38,769 nucleotides of DNA from contig JANQHO010000066.1 in the NCBI GenBank assembly GCA_028277105.1, positions 1-38,769 of the forward strand, read 5' to 3'. The translations under genes and the position numbers were made by a program. This document shows, piece after piece, positions 24,046-32,636 of the stretch. Each line of letters opens with the position of its first letter. Position 1 is the stretch's first letter. This stretch comes from Owenweeksia sp. (GTDB lineage Bacteria > Bacteroidota > Bacteroidia > Flavobacteriales > Schleiferiaceae). The notes under the pieces are model-generated. The model ran no database searches. It had not been told where the DNA came from and saw only the letters and a program-made list of their open reading frames with translations.

Positions 24046-25464
24046 ATGCGAATGGAAGACACCATCTGTGCCCTTTCTACCCCACAAGGACTGGGGGCTA
24101 TTGCCTTAATCCGCGTTTCGGGACCTGACACTTTTACGATTGTTAATAAAGTATTCCGTCCTTTTAAAAAAGGAGTTACGCTAGATGTAGAAGGTTATAA
24201 AGCTCATTTTGGGAAGATTGTAAAAGGTGAAGGTCAAAGTGAACGGGAGATTACGGTTGATGAAGTGGTATTGACTGTTTTTATAAATCCGCATTCCTAT
24301 ACCGGTGAAGATGTGGTGGAAATTTCTTGCCATGGTTCGGTTTACATACAGGAACAGATCCTAAAAGTATTATTGGAGAACGGCTGTCGTCTGGCCGAAC
24401 CGGGCGAATACACCATGCGTGCTTTTGCCAACGGTAAAATGGATCTTTCCCAGGCTGAAGCAGTAGCGGATTTAATCAATTCCGAAACCAAAGCTGCTCA
24501 CCAGGTAGCACTCCAACAGATGCGGGGTGGCTTTTCTTCCGAGATCAAAGAACTGCGGGAAGAACTGATCAACTTTGCTTCCCTCATAGAACTGGAACTG
24601 GATTTTGCCGAAGAAGATGTAGAGTTTGCCGACCGCTCCCAACTAACGGAACTACTCACAAAAATTAAGACGGCTATTCAGCGCCTGCTTTCCTCTTTTG
24701 ATACAGGAAATGTGATCAAAAACGGACTGCCCGTAGCTATAGTAGGTGCGCCTAATGCGGGTAAGTCTACCCTATTGAATGCCTTGCTTAATGAGGAGCG
24801 CGCTTTGGTATCGGACGTAGAAGGTACTACCCGTGATGCTATTGAAGACGAAATTACCCTTAAAGGTATCCGCTACCGCTTTATTGATACCGCTGGCATA
24901 CGCGAAACCAGCGATAAGGTAGAAAGCATGGGCATCCAACGTACTTTTGAAAAAATAGAGCAATCCCGCCTGGTGCTTTACCTCTTTGATGCCCAAAAGG
25001 CCACCACTGATAACCAGCGCCTGGCTCAGGTAAAGGAGGAAATCCATAAACTAAACCAACAGTTTAGACAGCAAACTATCTTGTTAATGGCCAATAAAAT
25101 CGATAAAGCGGATGAAGCTTTGATCCAAAGTGAATTTGGTAATTACGAAAACCTTATCCCCCTCTCTGCCCTCACCCGGCAGGGTTTGGATGACCTCATC
25201 ACTAAACTCACCGAACAGGTCAATCTCGGCCTCCTCCATTCCGGACAAACTATAGTGACCAACCTGCGGCATTATGATGCCCTACAAAAAGCCCTTAACG
25301 ATATTATCCGCGGAGAAGAAAGCTTACATTCCCAACTTTCTGGCGACCTGCTTGCCATGGATATCCGCGAAGCCCTGCGAAACCTGGGCTCTATTGTGGG
25401 TGAAATAGATGTAGATCAGGATATTCTAGGGAATATTTTTGGGCGGTTTTGTATTGGGAAGTAA
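24046..25464 (+). CDS. mnmE: tRNA uridine-5-carboxymethylaminomethyl(34) synthesis GTPase MnmE
   Basis: 472 residues, the usual length. The N-terminal folate-binding domain begins EDTICALSTPQGLGAIALIRVSG; the start may be this ATG or the one two codons later (MEDT), which aligns better with the family. The inserted G domain has G1 GAPNAGKS at about 235-242, G3 DTAG near 281 and G4 NKID near 350. The C-terminus ends in the invariant FCIGK whose Cys is required for modification. With MnmG it installs the carboxymethylaminomethyl group on U34 of certain tRNAs, using GTP and methylene-tetrahydrofolate. Confidence 0.97.
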   Translation: MRMEDTICALSTPQGLGAIALIRVSGPDTFTIVNKVFRPFKKGVTLDVEGYKAHFGKIVKGEGQSEREITVDEVVLTVFINPHSYTGEDVVEISCHGSVYIQEQILKVLLENGCRLAEPGEYTMRAFANGKMDLSQAEAVADLINSETKAAHQVALQQMRGGFSSEIKELREELINFASLIELELDFAEEDVEFADRSQLTELLTKIKTAIQRLLSSFDTGNVIKNGLPVAIVGAPNAGKSTLLNALLNEERALVSDVEGTTRDAIEDEITLKGIRYRFIDTAGIRETSDKVESMGIQRTFEKIEQSRLVLYLFDAQKATTDNQRLAQVKEEIHKLNQQFRQQTILLMANKIDKADEALIQSEFGNYENLIPLSALTRQGLDDLITKLTEQVNLGLLHSGQTIVTNLRHYDALQKALNDIIRGEESLHSQLSGDLLAMDIREALRNLGSIVGEIDVDQDILGNIFGRFCIGK

Positions 25465-25678
25465 CTGCATAAGCAGATAAAGAACCAATTCTAATAATCT
25501 CTTCTATATAGAGTTCAAGGGTTTAGTACTAGCTTAAAGCATCTATCCTCATAAAACAAGTCTAGATTTATTCTTTTCTTAAAAAAAACTCCCATAAAAT
25601 GAGTTTACAAAATATTAGTATTTAGCTTTAACACAACCTTTAAAAACTAAGCAATTATCTAAGTTATAACATTATAAT

Positions 25679-27307
25679 ATGCCTATACCTAAAATGCTTC
25701 TTTCGCTCAAGAACTCTTTATGTCTGTCTGTAAGCCATCACATATTTGTTTCTACTTTGACAGTAATGCTATTATTATCAAGCTGTGGTTCTGAAATATT
25801 GAGAAAACACAAAAAGGCTTATATAGACCCTATTCCTTTAGAACACCCTGAGCACTTTGTAACATTAGAAGTAAGTTCTTTCCCAGCTGATAAAAAAACA
25901 CATTCTTCTAAAAAAACTGTTTTTGACTTAAGCGATCGTGCTCAAGCAGCCTTTTTAGAAAGAGCCGGTACCAATAATGCCAAAGAGCAAGCACTGTTAA
26001 ATAAAAATCTCCTCTCTTTAAACACTAAATCCGAGAGCAAAATCAAAGATTTTTCCACTTATAAAAGAAAGATTATTATTTCTGTAGCTAAAACTCCTTA
26101 CTTCTATGCTAAAGCTGATAATAAAAGCTATAGGAAAAAGTTGCAAGAACCTGTGGAACTAACCTCTTTAGACATCCGCAATTTACAAGCTGATTGGGTT
26201 GATAATTTACATCCAAGCTCTGTAGACAGTAGCTATAGCATCTACTGGAATCATTTAAATAACCGTATTGCTCACCTTGATATCCGTTTTCAGCTGAATA
26301 ATACCGATCTTATAAGCTTCTCTAACTGGGATAAACTGATCACCGAATATGAAACCATCGATTTAGGCACCATTACTCAAGCCAGTACCAATACCTTTAC
26401 ATTTAATACTAGTGTACCGGTAGTACCTGACTTTATCACCCAGGAAAACACTATTAATAATCAATCGGTTGATTCTTTTACTGAAAATCAAACTCTCAAA
26501 AACCGCTTTATGAAACTACAAGGTTATTTGGGTGAAGATAATGGTTATATCATACAGGAAGGCACGATAGACCGTGATCTGGCGGGTAATACTATATTAA
26601 CTTATGAAATAAAGTTTGAGGCTGATACCCTATTTATTTTTAAATTCGATCAACTTTTTGAAAAAATAAAAAGTAGCTATAAGGCTGGCATCCTCAGGCA
26701 GTCAAAAGAGTCTATTACCACCGAAATAAGGCCTAAAAATGATGTTCTAAAAATCGGCAAAACCAAACTAAAATTCCACTATTCATTTATAGTTAGGGAC
26801 ATTAATACCAACTCAGGTTTTCTTGGGTGGGGACAGAATAAACAAATGGAAACCTTTCGCGAATCAGATGACAAAATAACCTACCGCTATGGAGCTGGAA
26901 ATGAAGTTGTTGAACTGATGAATCAAGAAGAGGTAACCGCCCTCAAATCCAAATTCACTAAGCCCTGGATAATCACCTACGGTGGAAAACCAATATCGTT
27001 TTCATTTAAGCAAAATGAAAACAACCCCATTCCACTGCGGTTTGCTAGTCATAAAGATGCAGGTGAATTCCAGTTCTGGTTAGAAGAAGCCATCAAAGAT
27101 GATGCTAAGGACGTACAAAAAAAAGGTAAAAGTGATGCTGAGTTAGTAAATAGCTTCACTGGCAAGTTAAAAGTATCACTCAAAAGCCCTTCCGGAAAAA
27201 TAATATTACCGGATACATTCACGCTTACAGCAGATCAAATTAAAGATAAAGATCAGGTTAAAATTGATGACGCATTTGCAAAAAACTTTGCCTTAGTACA
27301 AAACTAA
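25679..27307 (+). CDS. Large lipoprotein of unknown function
   Basis: 542 residues. An unusually long n-region is followed by a hydrophobic core and lipobox ending at Cys36 (VMLLLSSCGSE), so it is probably lipid-anchored in the periplasm or on the surface. The mature protein is mixed alpha/beta and rich in Lys, Asn and Thr, with tandem beta strands (TYEIKFEADTLFIFKF, KLKFHYSFIVRDI) and a C-terminal Lys/Asp-rich segment. No family recognised. The 214-base upstream region is AT-rich and carries AACCTTTAA at 25635-25643, a 9-mer also found just before the starts at 31451 and 34503. A 61-residue Cys-rich gene follows after 21 bases and is likely co-transcribed. Confidence 0.75.
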   Translation: MPIPKMLLSLKNSLCLSVSHHIFVSTLTVMLLLSSCGSEILRKHKKAYIDPIPLEHPEHFVTLEVSSFPADKKTHSSKKTVFDLSDRAQAAFLERAGTNNAKEQALLNKNLLSLNTKSESKIKDFSTYKRKIIISVAKTPYFYAKADNKSYRKKLQEPVELTSLDIRNLQADWVDNLHPSSVDSSYSIYWNHLNNRIAHLDIRFQLNNTDLISFSNWDKLITEYETIDLGTITQASTNTFTFNTSVPVVPDFITQENTINNQSVDSFTENQTLKNRFMKLQGYLGEDNGYIIQEGTIDRDLAGNTILTYEIKFEADTLFIFKFDQLFEKIKSSYKAGILRQSKESITTEIRPKNDVLKIGKTKLKFHYSFIVRDINTNSGFLGWGQNKQMETFRESDDKITYRYGAGNEVVELMNQEEVTALKSKFTKPWIITYGGKPISFSFKQNENNPIPLRFASHKDAGEFQFWLEEAIKDDAKDVQKKGKSDAELVNSFTGKLKVSLKSPSGKIILPDTFTLTADQIKDKDQVKIDDAFAKNFALVQN

Positions 27308-27328
27308 TACCTCTAAACATCAAATCAT

Positions 27329-27514
27329 ATGAACTCAACCAACCAACCCCAAAAGGAAGTAGCTAATAACGAAGAAAGAGCTACAGGCTGTTGTAGATTA
27401 ACCAAAAATGGTAAAACAAGGTGCCGCACTACCAGAACTGAAGCCGAATGTTATGAATATGCTGACCATATCGAAGCCGATGATGTATACTGGGAACCCA
27501 ACTGCAATTGTTAA
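27329..27514 (+). CDS. Small cysteine-rich protein, unknown
   Basis: 61 residues with six Cys, all in the C-terminal two thirds: a CC pair near 21-22, single Cys near 32 and 41, and an NCNC tail. The first 20 residues are polar, Asn/Gln/Glu-rich and without a hydrophobic core, so it is not a standard signal peptide. The layout (polar leader, then a compact Cys-rich part with RTTRTEAECYEYA and VYWEPNCNC) would suit a metal-binding or disulfide-bonded mini-protein, or a modified-peptide precursor, but no modification enzyme is nearby. It lies 21 bases after the large lipoprotein gene, which suggests a joint function. A chance frame is possible but the Cys pattern argues against it. Confidence 0.6.
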   Translation: MNSTNQPQKEVANNEERATGCCRLTKNGKTRCRTTRTEAECYEYADHIEADDVYWEPNCNC

Positions 27515-27652
27515 CTATAAAAAGAAGTATTTAGGTTAGTAATTGCCCAAATCCTGAATAGGGTTTGTTATCATCTATCAGACAAAGACCGAAAATGCTA
27601 CGCATCAGTCCGGGTGACTGTATGCTCATCCTATTATTACAACTAAGGGAAG

Positions 27653-27865
27653 TTACAGGGGTGGCAGCTTGAGCTCCCTGAGGTATTTATTGTGCTCTTC
27701 TGCGGCCTTTTGCGCCTTCTTTTAGAGCTCCTCCAGTTGTTGGTGCACCACAGCCAGGTCAATTTTTTCTTCGAGCCTGGCGGGGCTCTTCTTTAACAGC
27801 GGCTTTTAAGACGCTTCTTTTTTATACGCCAGGGCTTCATTGCCACTGTCCTTTTTATAAGAAGC
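27653..27865 (-). pseudogene. Decayed 3' end of an unknown gene
   Basis: On the minus strand a single frame reads as sensible protein interrupted by two in-frame stops (27806-27808 and 27722-27724): ASYKKDSGNEALAYKKEAS, stop, KPLLKKSPARLEEKIDLAVV, HQQLEEL, stop, KKAQKAAEEHNKYLRELK ending LPPL and a true stop at 27653. Coiled-coil composition and a defined C-terminus point to a once functional gene whose 5' part is gone. I cannot name the family. The remainder of the 447-base gap 27515-27961 holds a small hairpin at 27602-27625 and the inverted repeats at 27862-27902, and nothing else recognisable. Confidence 0.55.
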
Positions 27866-27902
27866 TGCGCAGCTTTGGCGGTACGGAAGCTTTGCCAAAG
27901 CT
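27862..27902. repeat. Nested inverted repeats beside the pseudogene
   Basis: A 14-base perfect palindrome (AAGCTGCGCAGCTT, 27862-27875) overlaps a second perfect inverted repeat (AGCTTTGGC at 27871-27879 with GCCAAAGCT at 27894-27902). They sit exactly at the broken 5' edge of the pseudogene, so they may mark the deletion or insertion junction. They could also act as a terminator hairpin for the minus-strand unit ending at 27962. Confidence 0.55.
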
Positions 27903-27961
27903 CAATAAAATGTATAAAACTGAACCTTTGTTATAGTTGCTCTTAATTACCCCTCAGGCCC

Positions 27962-28684
27962 TCATTCTAACCAAAGCATGATGCTTTTCTTAAGAGTATC
28001 ACCGGAGGCCATCAGCGTGGCCAGTTCAATTTCCACCTGGCTGCCCGGGGAGTGCTGCAAAGCTCCCACCGTAAAACTAACTTGATTGCCTTCGGAAAAA
28101 GCAAAGTCGGGATAATCCAGAAAAAGTGTGGGTTGGGTAGTATCGCTTGCTAAAAGCTTATCCGTTATCCAGCATTTGAGTTTATCCGAGCTAGTGCCTT
28201 TGGCACGAAAAAGATCAGCCGTAATAGTAGCCTCTTCGTTCACGGCCAAAAAATGATCGCTGGCGCTGAACTGCATATCTTCCGGCAAGGCTGGAGTAAA
28301 AGAAACAATCTCTTGGCGGATAACACCATTTACATTTACCGAAACGTATACCGTATCGCTAATGCTATTATTAGACTGTAGCAGTACTTCAGCCGTTTTG
28401 CCAAAAGGTTTCAGTACTACGGAGTCACTCCCCGCTTCAACCGGATCGTAGGGCATTTTATAGAGCGTACCTTCACTGGTGTAAAAACTCACCTTTTGCT
28501 CAGGGTGCAACTCATCATTAAATTTCACCATTATAGGGAGTGTAGAGACCCCATCAGCCGGTATGGAACTCCCTTTGGGAAGATTGAATTCATCTGTTCC
28601 GTAAAGATCTTCTCTTTTTTCGCAGGAAAAGAACAGGACACAGGCCATAAGGCCTAAAAAGCTTAGTGATGCAATGGTTTTCAT
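27962..28684 (-). CDS. Lipoprotein with bacterial Ig-like region
   Basis: 240 residues from the ATG at 28684; a longer frame to 28744 would overlap the neighbouring gene and destroy the signal peptide, so I reject it. Lipobox Cys22 (LMACVLFFSCEKRE). The mature part is beta-rich: IPADGVSTLPIMVKFND followed by SFYTSEGTLY resembles the start of an invasin/Big_1-type Ig domain (about 35-125), and a second similar module follows (about 130-240; LAVNEEATITADLF). It lies 16 bases after the stop of the large outer-membrane protein gene, in one minus-strand unit, and is probably its surface or periplasmic partner. Target unknown. Confidence 0.75.
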   Translation of the reverse strand: MKTIASLSFLGLMACVLFFSCEKREDLYGTDEFNLPKGSSIPADGVSTLPIMVKFNDELHPEQKVSFYTSEGTLYKMPYDPVEAGSDSVVLKPFGKTAEVLLQSNNSISDTVYVSVNVNGVIRQEIVSFTPALPEDMQFSASDHFLAVNEEATITADLFRAKGTSSDKLKCWITDKLLASDTTQPTLFLDYPDFAFSEGNQVSFTVGALQHSPGSQVEIELATLMASGDTLKKSIMLWLE

Positions 28685-28700
28685 AAAGCATTTTATTAGT

Positions 28701-31214
28701 TTAATTGGATAAGCGGGCGCCCAGGTTGAGAAAACTGATGCCAATGCCTAGGTAGCTAGACTGTTCCTGGAGTTCCATCAGGTTCCAGCCATAAGTAATG
28801 AAGAAAACATTGTTGAATAGTCCCATGGCCGGCCCTACCCCTATTTCCAGGGCCTCGTCTGTCCGGTAATTGAGGTAGCTCACATTCACTCCAAAGGAGG
28901 GTTCAAAAAACTTCCAAAACTTCTGCACCCCTACACAAAAACGGTTGCTCTTTAATCGACCGCGCTTGTCAAATCTGGGAAAGCCTTCGTCATCCAGTTT
29001 GATCCTTCTCTTCACCCGGTAATCGTTGTTATAGCCCCACATAATAGAAGCTCCCCCGCTAAGGGCAAAATTGCTGGGGTCCAGGGGGTAGTCCGTTCGC
29101 AGCAGGTCTTCATCAAAGCGTTTGATCAGGAGGGCGTTCTCTGATATTTTCATTTTCCAGCCGGTTTCTTTTAAATCAAACTTAGCCACGTATAAGGCCG
29201 CTCCGTCTTTAATACTACCCCCTGTTACAACGGTATCCGATTCCGGGTCAATGTTCCAGATCAGGCGGATCAGTAGCTGGTCGCCCGGGTTGGCATCTGC
29301 CAGGTCCAGGTCGATCGTGGCGTATACCAATTCCTCGTAAAGGGTTTCACCCGCCTTTTGGGCTAAAAAGCTTTTAACTTTTTCTAAATCCTTAGGATTA
29401 TCCCATAACTCAAGGAATTCTTTGCTCTCTTGTACACTATCAATATTTTCATAAAAGAAACTATAAGAAATAACGCTATAATAATATCCTAAATCATTCA
29501 AAAAATCAGAAAACAAATTCCCACTAATATCACCTAACTCAAGAATACTTTCTTCTATTTTTTCTATCGATTTACTTATTTGTTCTCGAAATTCTCTTGG
29601 ATATTTAAATGCAGATTTATTAGACACTTCTTCTAATTTATCAAAATGATTTATAAACATATCCTTATAATGATTGAAAGTAAGAATCTCTTTACCTATT
29701 AACTTTAAGTAAGCTTCTTGAGTTACACCTTCATAGGTAGTAAAATAAGTTATTATATTTTTAAATAATTTTAAATCTTCCAAAAAATTTAGAATATCAT
29801 TGCTTAGTTTTTTTTTTTCAATCTCATCATCATTTGAAGGTCTTAAATATGCTTCTATTTCTTTTAAAAATTTTTCTAATCTTGAAATTAAATATTTTAC
29901 CATCTCTTTTTCATTATATTCTAGCTTAGGCATATTCCATAAATCAGAACAAATAGAAGATGTTGAATAAATACTTTTGTCATATTTTTCAAAACATAAG
30001 TTATCCATTTTACTCAAAGCGTATAATATCTTTGTATTGTCGGATATATTAGTATCTTTCATATATTCTATTAGTAACTTCACATCATTTTGGGTAGATT
30101 GATATTCATCAACATAATCTTGATAATAAAATGCATCCGGATGTTTGTAACGAAAATCCTGGAGTTTTTCAAATTGTTTTTGTATTTGTTTAACAAATCT
30201 CAGCAGGTAATCCGCCACCTCATCGGCCGGCCGGTTATCCAAACCAATGGTTTTGCGCTCTTCCCCTATTACGGAATAGGGGTTCACCTCGATCTCCCGG
30301 GGATCGGCATTGGATTCCCGGCCATCGTACAAAAAAGCTTCCAGGCTGATAGAGCCTTTAAAATTTTCATTGTAGGCTAAACCATCTTTGTCAAAAGTGA
30401 TTCGCAGGGTAGATTTAGGGTCGACCACCTTGTACTTCTGGAACGGGATAAGGGCGTAGTTCAGTTGAGCCTGGTCTGGGTCCTCCAGATCCAGCACCCG
30501 GTAATCCATATTGGGCCAGGGGTACTGATTGAGCCACCAGATAGGCTCCCAATTAGGGGTTCCCCCGTTTTTCCAGAAGTAGTGGTTGTAATAATCCTTA
30601 TACGTTTCAATATCAGGCAATTCCCTGTCAAATGGATTAAAAAAATCATAAGGCTTATACCTTCCTTTAAATTTCAATAGGCTTTCTATACTTTTTTTGT
30701 CGTTTTTCCATTTAGAAAGCATCTTTTTCTTTTTTTTGGCTTGCTGCCGCAATAGCTTCAGTTCCCTTTCGGTATTATTAACTTCACTGGCATTCCCAAT
30801 CTGAGCATCTATAGTGTCTTTTTTCACTTGTTTACCTGCGGTGTATTTCTCCATCAGTGCACTATCAAGCAGTTCAATACGTCTGTTCAGTTGGCTAAGC
30901 TCACTTTCCAGCTCATTAATACTATCGGTTATTGCCTTACAGCGTTGTTTCCATACCTTTAGCTGTCTTAATTCATTTTTATCCGTGTCTAAACCCTTTA
31001 CCCAACGGTTTTCATTAGCTTCTTTCCATTCGTAAATAACCACGTACTGGCGCGGATCAATTTTGGGAACAGAGATACTTTTAAGAGGTGAATCGGCCTT
31101 AGAATAGGAGGGAGATTGAGCTGCAGCATTCAACGAAATAAAGAGCAGTATTGGGCAGAACATTATATATGTCACTTTCATATTCCAACTCTTAAATAGA
31201 AACAGGTTTTTCAT
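28701..31214 (-). CDS. Mosaic exported protein with C-terminal outer-membrane-type barrel segment
   Basis: 837 residues. The ATG at 31214 gives a long n-region; an ATG 11 codons later (31181) gives a more usual signal peptide (VTYIMFCPILLFISLNAAAQ). A Lys-rich coiled coil lies at about 75-150 (LESELSQLNRRIELLDSALM). Residues about 340-620 are all-helical and encoded by markedly more AT-rich DNA (about 29345-30190) than either flank. The last 110 residues alternate hydrophobic/aromatic strands with turns (FFEPSFGVNVSYLNY, LEIGVGPAMGLFNN, YLGIGISFLNLGARL), as in small outer-membrane beta barrels. No known family. It is transcribed with the Ig-like lipoprotein gene downstream, suggesting a two-component surface complex. 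Confidence 0.7.
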   Translation of the reverse strand: MKNLFLFKSWNMKVTYIMFCPILLFISLNAAAQSPSYSKADSPLKSISVPKIDPRQYVVIYEWKEANENRWVKGLDTDKNELRQLKVWKQRCKAITDSINELESELSQLNRRIELLDSALMEKYTAGKQVKKDTIDAQIGNASEVNNTERELKLLRQQAKKKKKMLSKWKNDKKSIESLLKFKGRYKPYDFFNPFDRELPDIETYKDYYNHYFWKNGGTPNWEPIWWLNQYPWPNMDYRVLDLEDPDQAQLNYALIPFQKYKVVDPKSTLRITFDKDGLAYNENFKGSISLEAFLYDGRESNADPREIEVNPYSVIGEERKTIGLDNRPADEVADYLLRFVKQIQKQFEKLQDFRYKHPDAFYYQDYVDEYQSTQNDVKLLIEYMKDTNISDNTKILYALSKMDNLCFEKYDKSIYSTSSICSDLWNMPKLEYNEKEMVKYLISRLEKFLKEIEAYLRPSNDDEIEKKKLSNDILNFLEDLKLFKNIITYFTTYEGVTQEAYLKLIGKEILTFNHYKDMFINHFDKLEEVSNKSAFKYPREFREQISKSIEKIEESILELGDISGNLFSDFLNDLGYYYSVISYSFFYENIDSVQESKEFLELWDNPKDLEKVKSFLAQKAGETLYEELVYATIDLDLADANPGDQLLIRLIWNIDPESDTVVTGGSIKDGAALYVAKFDLKETGWKMKISENALLIKRFDEDLLRTDYPLDPSNFALSGGASIMWGYNNDYRVKRRIKLDDEGFPRFDKRGRLKSNRFCVGVQKFWKFFEPSFGVNVSYLNYRTDEALEIGVGPAMGLFNNVFFITYGWNLMELQEQSSYLGIGISFLNLGARLSN

Positions 31215-31450
31215 GATTTGGATAATTTATTATGTTTAACATTATAACTGTTAACAAAAGCCATCCGATACTAATTTTTAACTCAAATATCATTACTATG
31301 TAAAAGGGGGTCAAGAGGGAAAAACTTTAAATAAAAAAGGAAAATTCATGGAGGTTTTAAGGAAAAACCCTGAGTTGATCAAATATGATCTTTATTCTTT
31401 AGACTAAAATCTATATTAGCTATTCATTAAAACCTTTAAATATTTATACT

Positions 31451-31930
31451 ATGGCAACACCAATGGAATTTTCAATTATCAAAGAGCTTCATTTCTTAGA
31501 TAGAAATGAACTACCTGTAGGAACTAATGATAGCTCTACTTCTGGCAAAGGAGCAAGAAGTATGATCCAAGCTTACCATCAGCATGACAAAAGGTTGACT
31601 TACTATGAAGACCCAAATGACATTGCTACAGAAAAAACCTTAAATGGCCTAATAGTAGAAAAAACTGATTTGGAAGCTTTATTAAATGAATCTCTGGATG
31701 CAGATAAATTTATAATCTTATTTGCAGTTTCAAAAGTTGATTTGGAAAATAATGCGATAGCAATGGATAGAAAAAGGCTTACTACTATCTTAGCTCCTGT
31801 GAAAAATAATTCAATAGTAACTGATTATGGAGGTAGCACTACTCTTAGAAATATATTTGAGCCCTGCCCTGATAAATGCCACAACGATCTATTGGCCAGC
31901 TATTATACTACTTTTGGCATAAAGCCATAG
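31451..31930 (+). CDS. Unknown soluble protein
   Basis: 159 residues, no signal peptide or membrane segment. It begins ATPMEFSIIKELHFLDRNELPVG and ends with a CPDKC pair and ASYYTTFGIKP. An alpha/beta pattern is visible (EKTDLEALLNESLDADKFIILFAVSK). No family recognised. Its leader has AACCTTTAA 12 bases before the ATG, shared with the leaders at 25679 and 34503. A textbook terminator follows 37 bases after its stop, so it is a single-gene unit unless the terminator is read through into the sensor operon. Confidence 0.7.
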   Translation: MATPMEFSIIKELHFLDRNELPVGTNDSSTSGKGARSMIQAYHQHDKRLTYYEDPNDIATEKTLNGLIVEKTDLEALLNESLDADKFIILFAVSKVDLENNAIAMDRKRLTTILAPVKNNSIVTDYGGSTTLRNIFEPCPDKCHNDLLASYYTTFGIKP

Positions 31931-31937
31931 TTAAGAC

Positions 31938-32636
31938 ATGCCCGTATTGTGTTTTGATCTCAGCATTCCCGGGCTTTACCTAAGCCCGGGTTTTTTAATT
32001 TACAGCTTGCTCCTGTTGGCAATTTTTATAACCGGGTCCATCTACTACAGTGTTATTACCAAAGCATTCAGGATCCTGATTCAAATGGTTTTTTGCGTTT
32101 TTGCATCAGCCTTGTTGAGCAAAATAGTTTTATTTTTTTGGCAAACCAACCATCCGGTATTCCATATTCTTCTCTTATTACAATTGTTATATTTTGGCGC
32201 TATATTTAAACAGTTGTTTAAAAAAAATATTTACACCCAAACAATTTTAAGCATCGGTGCGCTAGTCTTCTTTTTAATTGCCATTATCAATTTAATAATG
32301 GTCGATAATATTTTTACATTCCCTTCTTCAACTGCCCTTTTACTCAGCCTCTATGTTACCTTAGCGTGTATTATCCTTTTTTACAGGATGATAAGTTCCC
32401 CTGTAGACATCCCTATCCTTAAACAATCATTATTTTGGTTTGCCACCGGAAGTCTCTTTTTCTACACCATTACTTTTTTTATTTTAGGTTATTACAAATT
32501 TTTTCTCATGCAGTTGGGTAAGATGCCTCAGTGGACTCACTGGGTGCTATATGGAGCAAATTACATGCTCTATTCCTCTTATTTGATAGCCGTAATATTG
32601 GAGATCAAAAATAAACCGTCTGAAAATGAGCCTTGA
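31938..32636 (+). CDS. Seven-helix membrane protein, putative sensor
   Basis: 232 residues, almost entirely hydrophobic, with seven likely transmembrane helices (near 17-36, 40-60, 66-85, 95-115, 122-145, 160-182 and 200-220) and short charged loops. The gene overlaps the histidine-kinase gene by 11 bases, which in turn overlaps the NarL regulator gene, so it is probably the input module of that system, like a 7TM sensor split from its kinase. The ATG at 31938 lies only seven bases after the previous stop, and a strong terminator occupies codons 11-20. If that terminator acts, expression would be attenuated; otherwise the true start is a non-ATG codon after it (for example TTG near 32006). 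Confidence 0.7.
   Translation: MPVLCFDLSIPGLYLSPGFLIYSLLLLAIFITGSIYYSVITKAFRILIQMVFCVFASALLSKIVLFFWQTNHPVFHILLLLQLLYFGAIFKQLFKKNIYTQTILSIGALVFFLIAIINLIMVDNIFTFPSSTALLLSLYVTLACIILFYRMISSPVDIPILKQSLFWFATGSLFFYTITFFILGYYKFFLMQLGKMPQWTHWVLYGANYMLYSSYLIAVILEIKNKPSENEP
31968..31996 (+). terminator. Strong intrinsic terminator inside the start of the 7TM gene
   Basis: A perfect 9-bp stem CCCGGGCTT/AAGCCCGGG with a five-base loop followed by six T residues. It suits the end of the 31451 gene but lies within the predicted first 20 codons of the next gene. Confidence 0.9.

Noticed and set aside
28685-28744. Longer N-terminus for the Ig-like lipoprotein
   Set aside because: It would bury the lipoprotein signal peptide and overlap the upstream gene.
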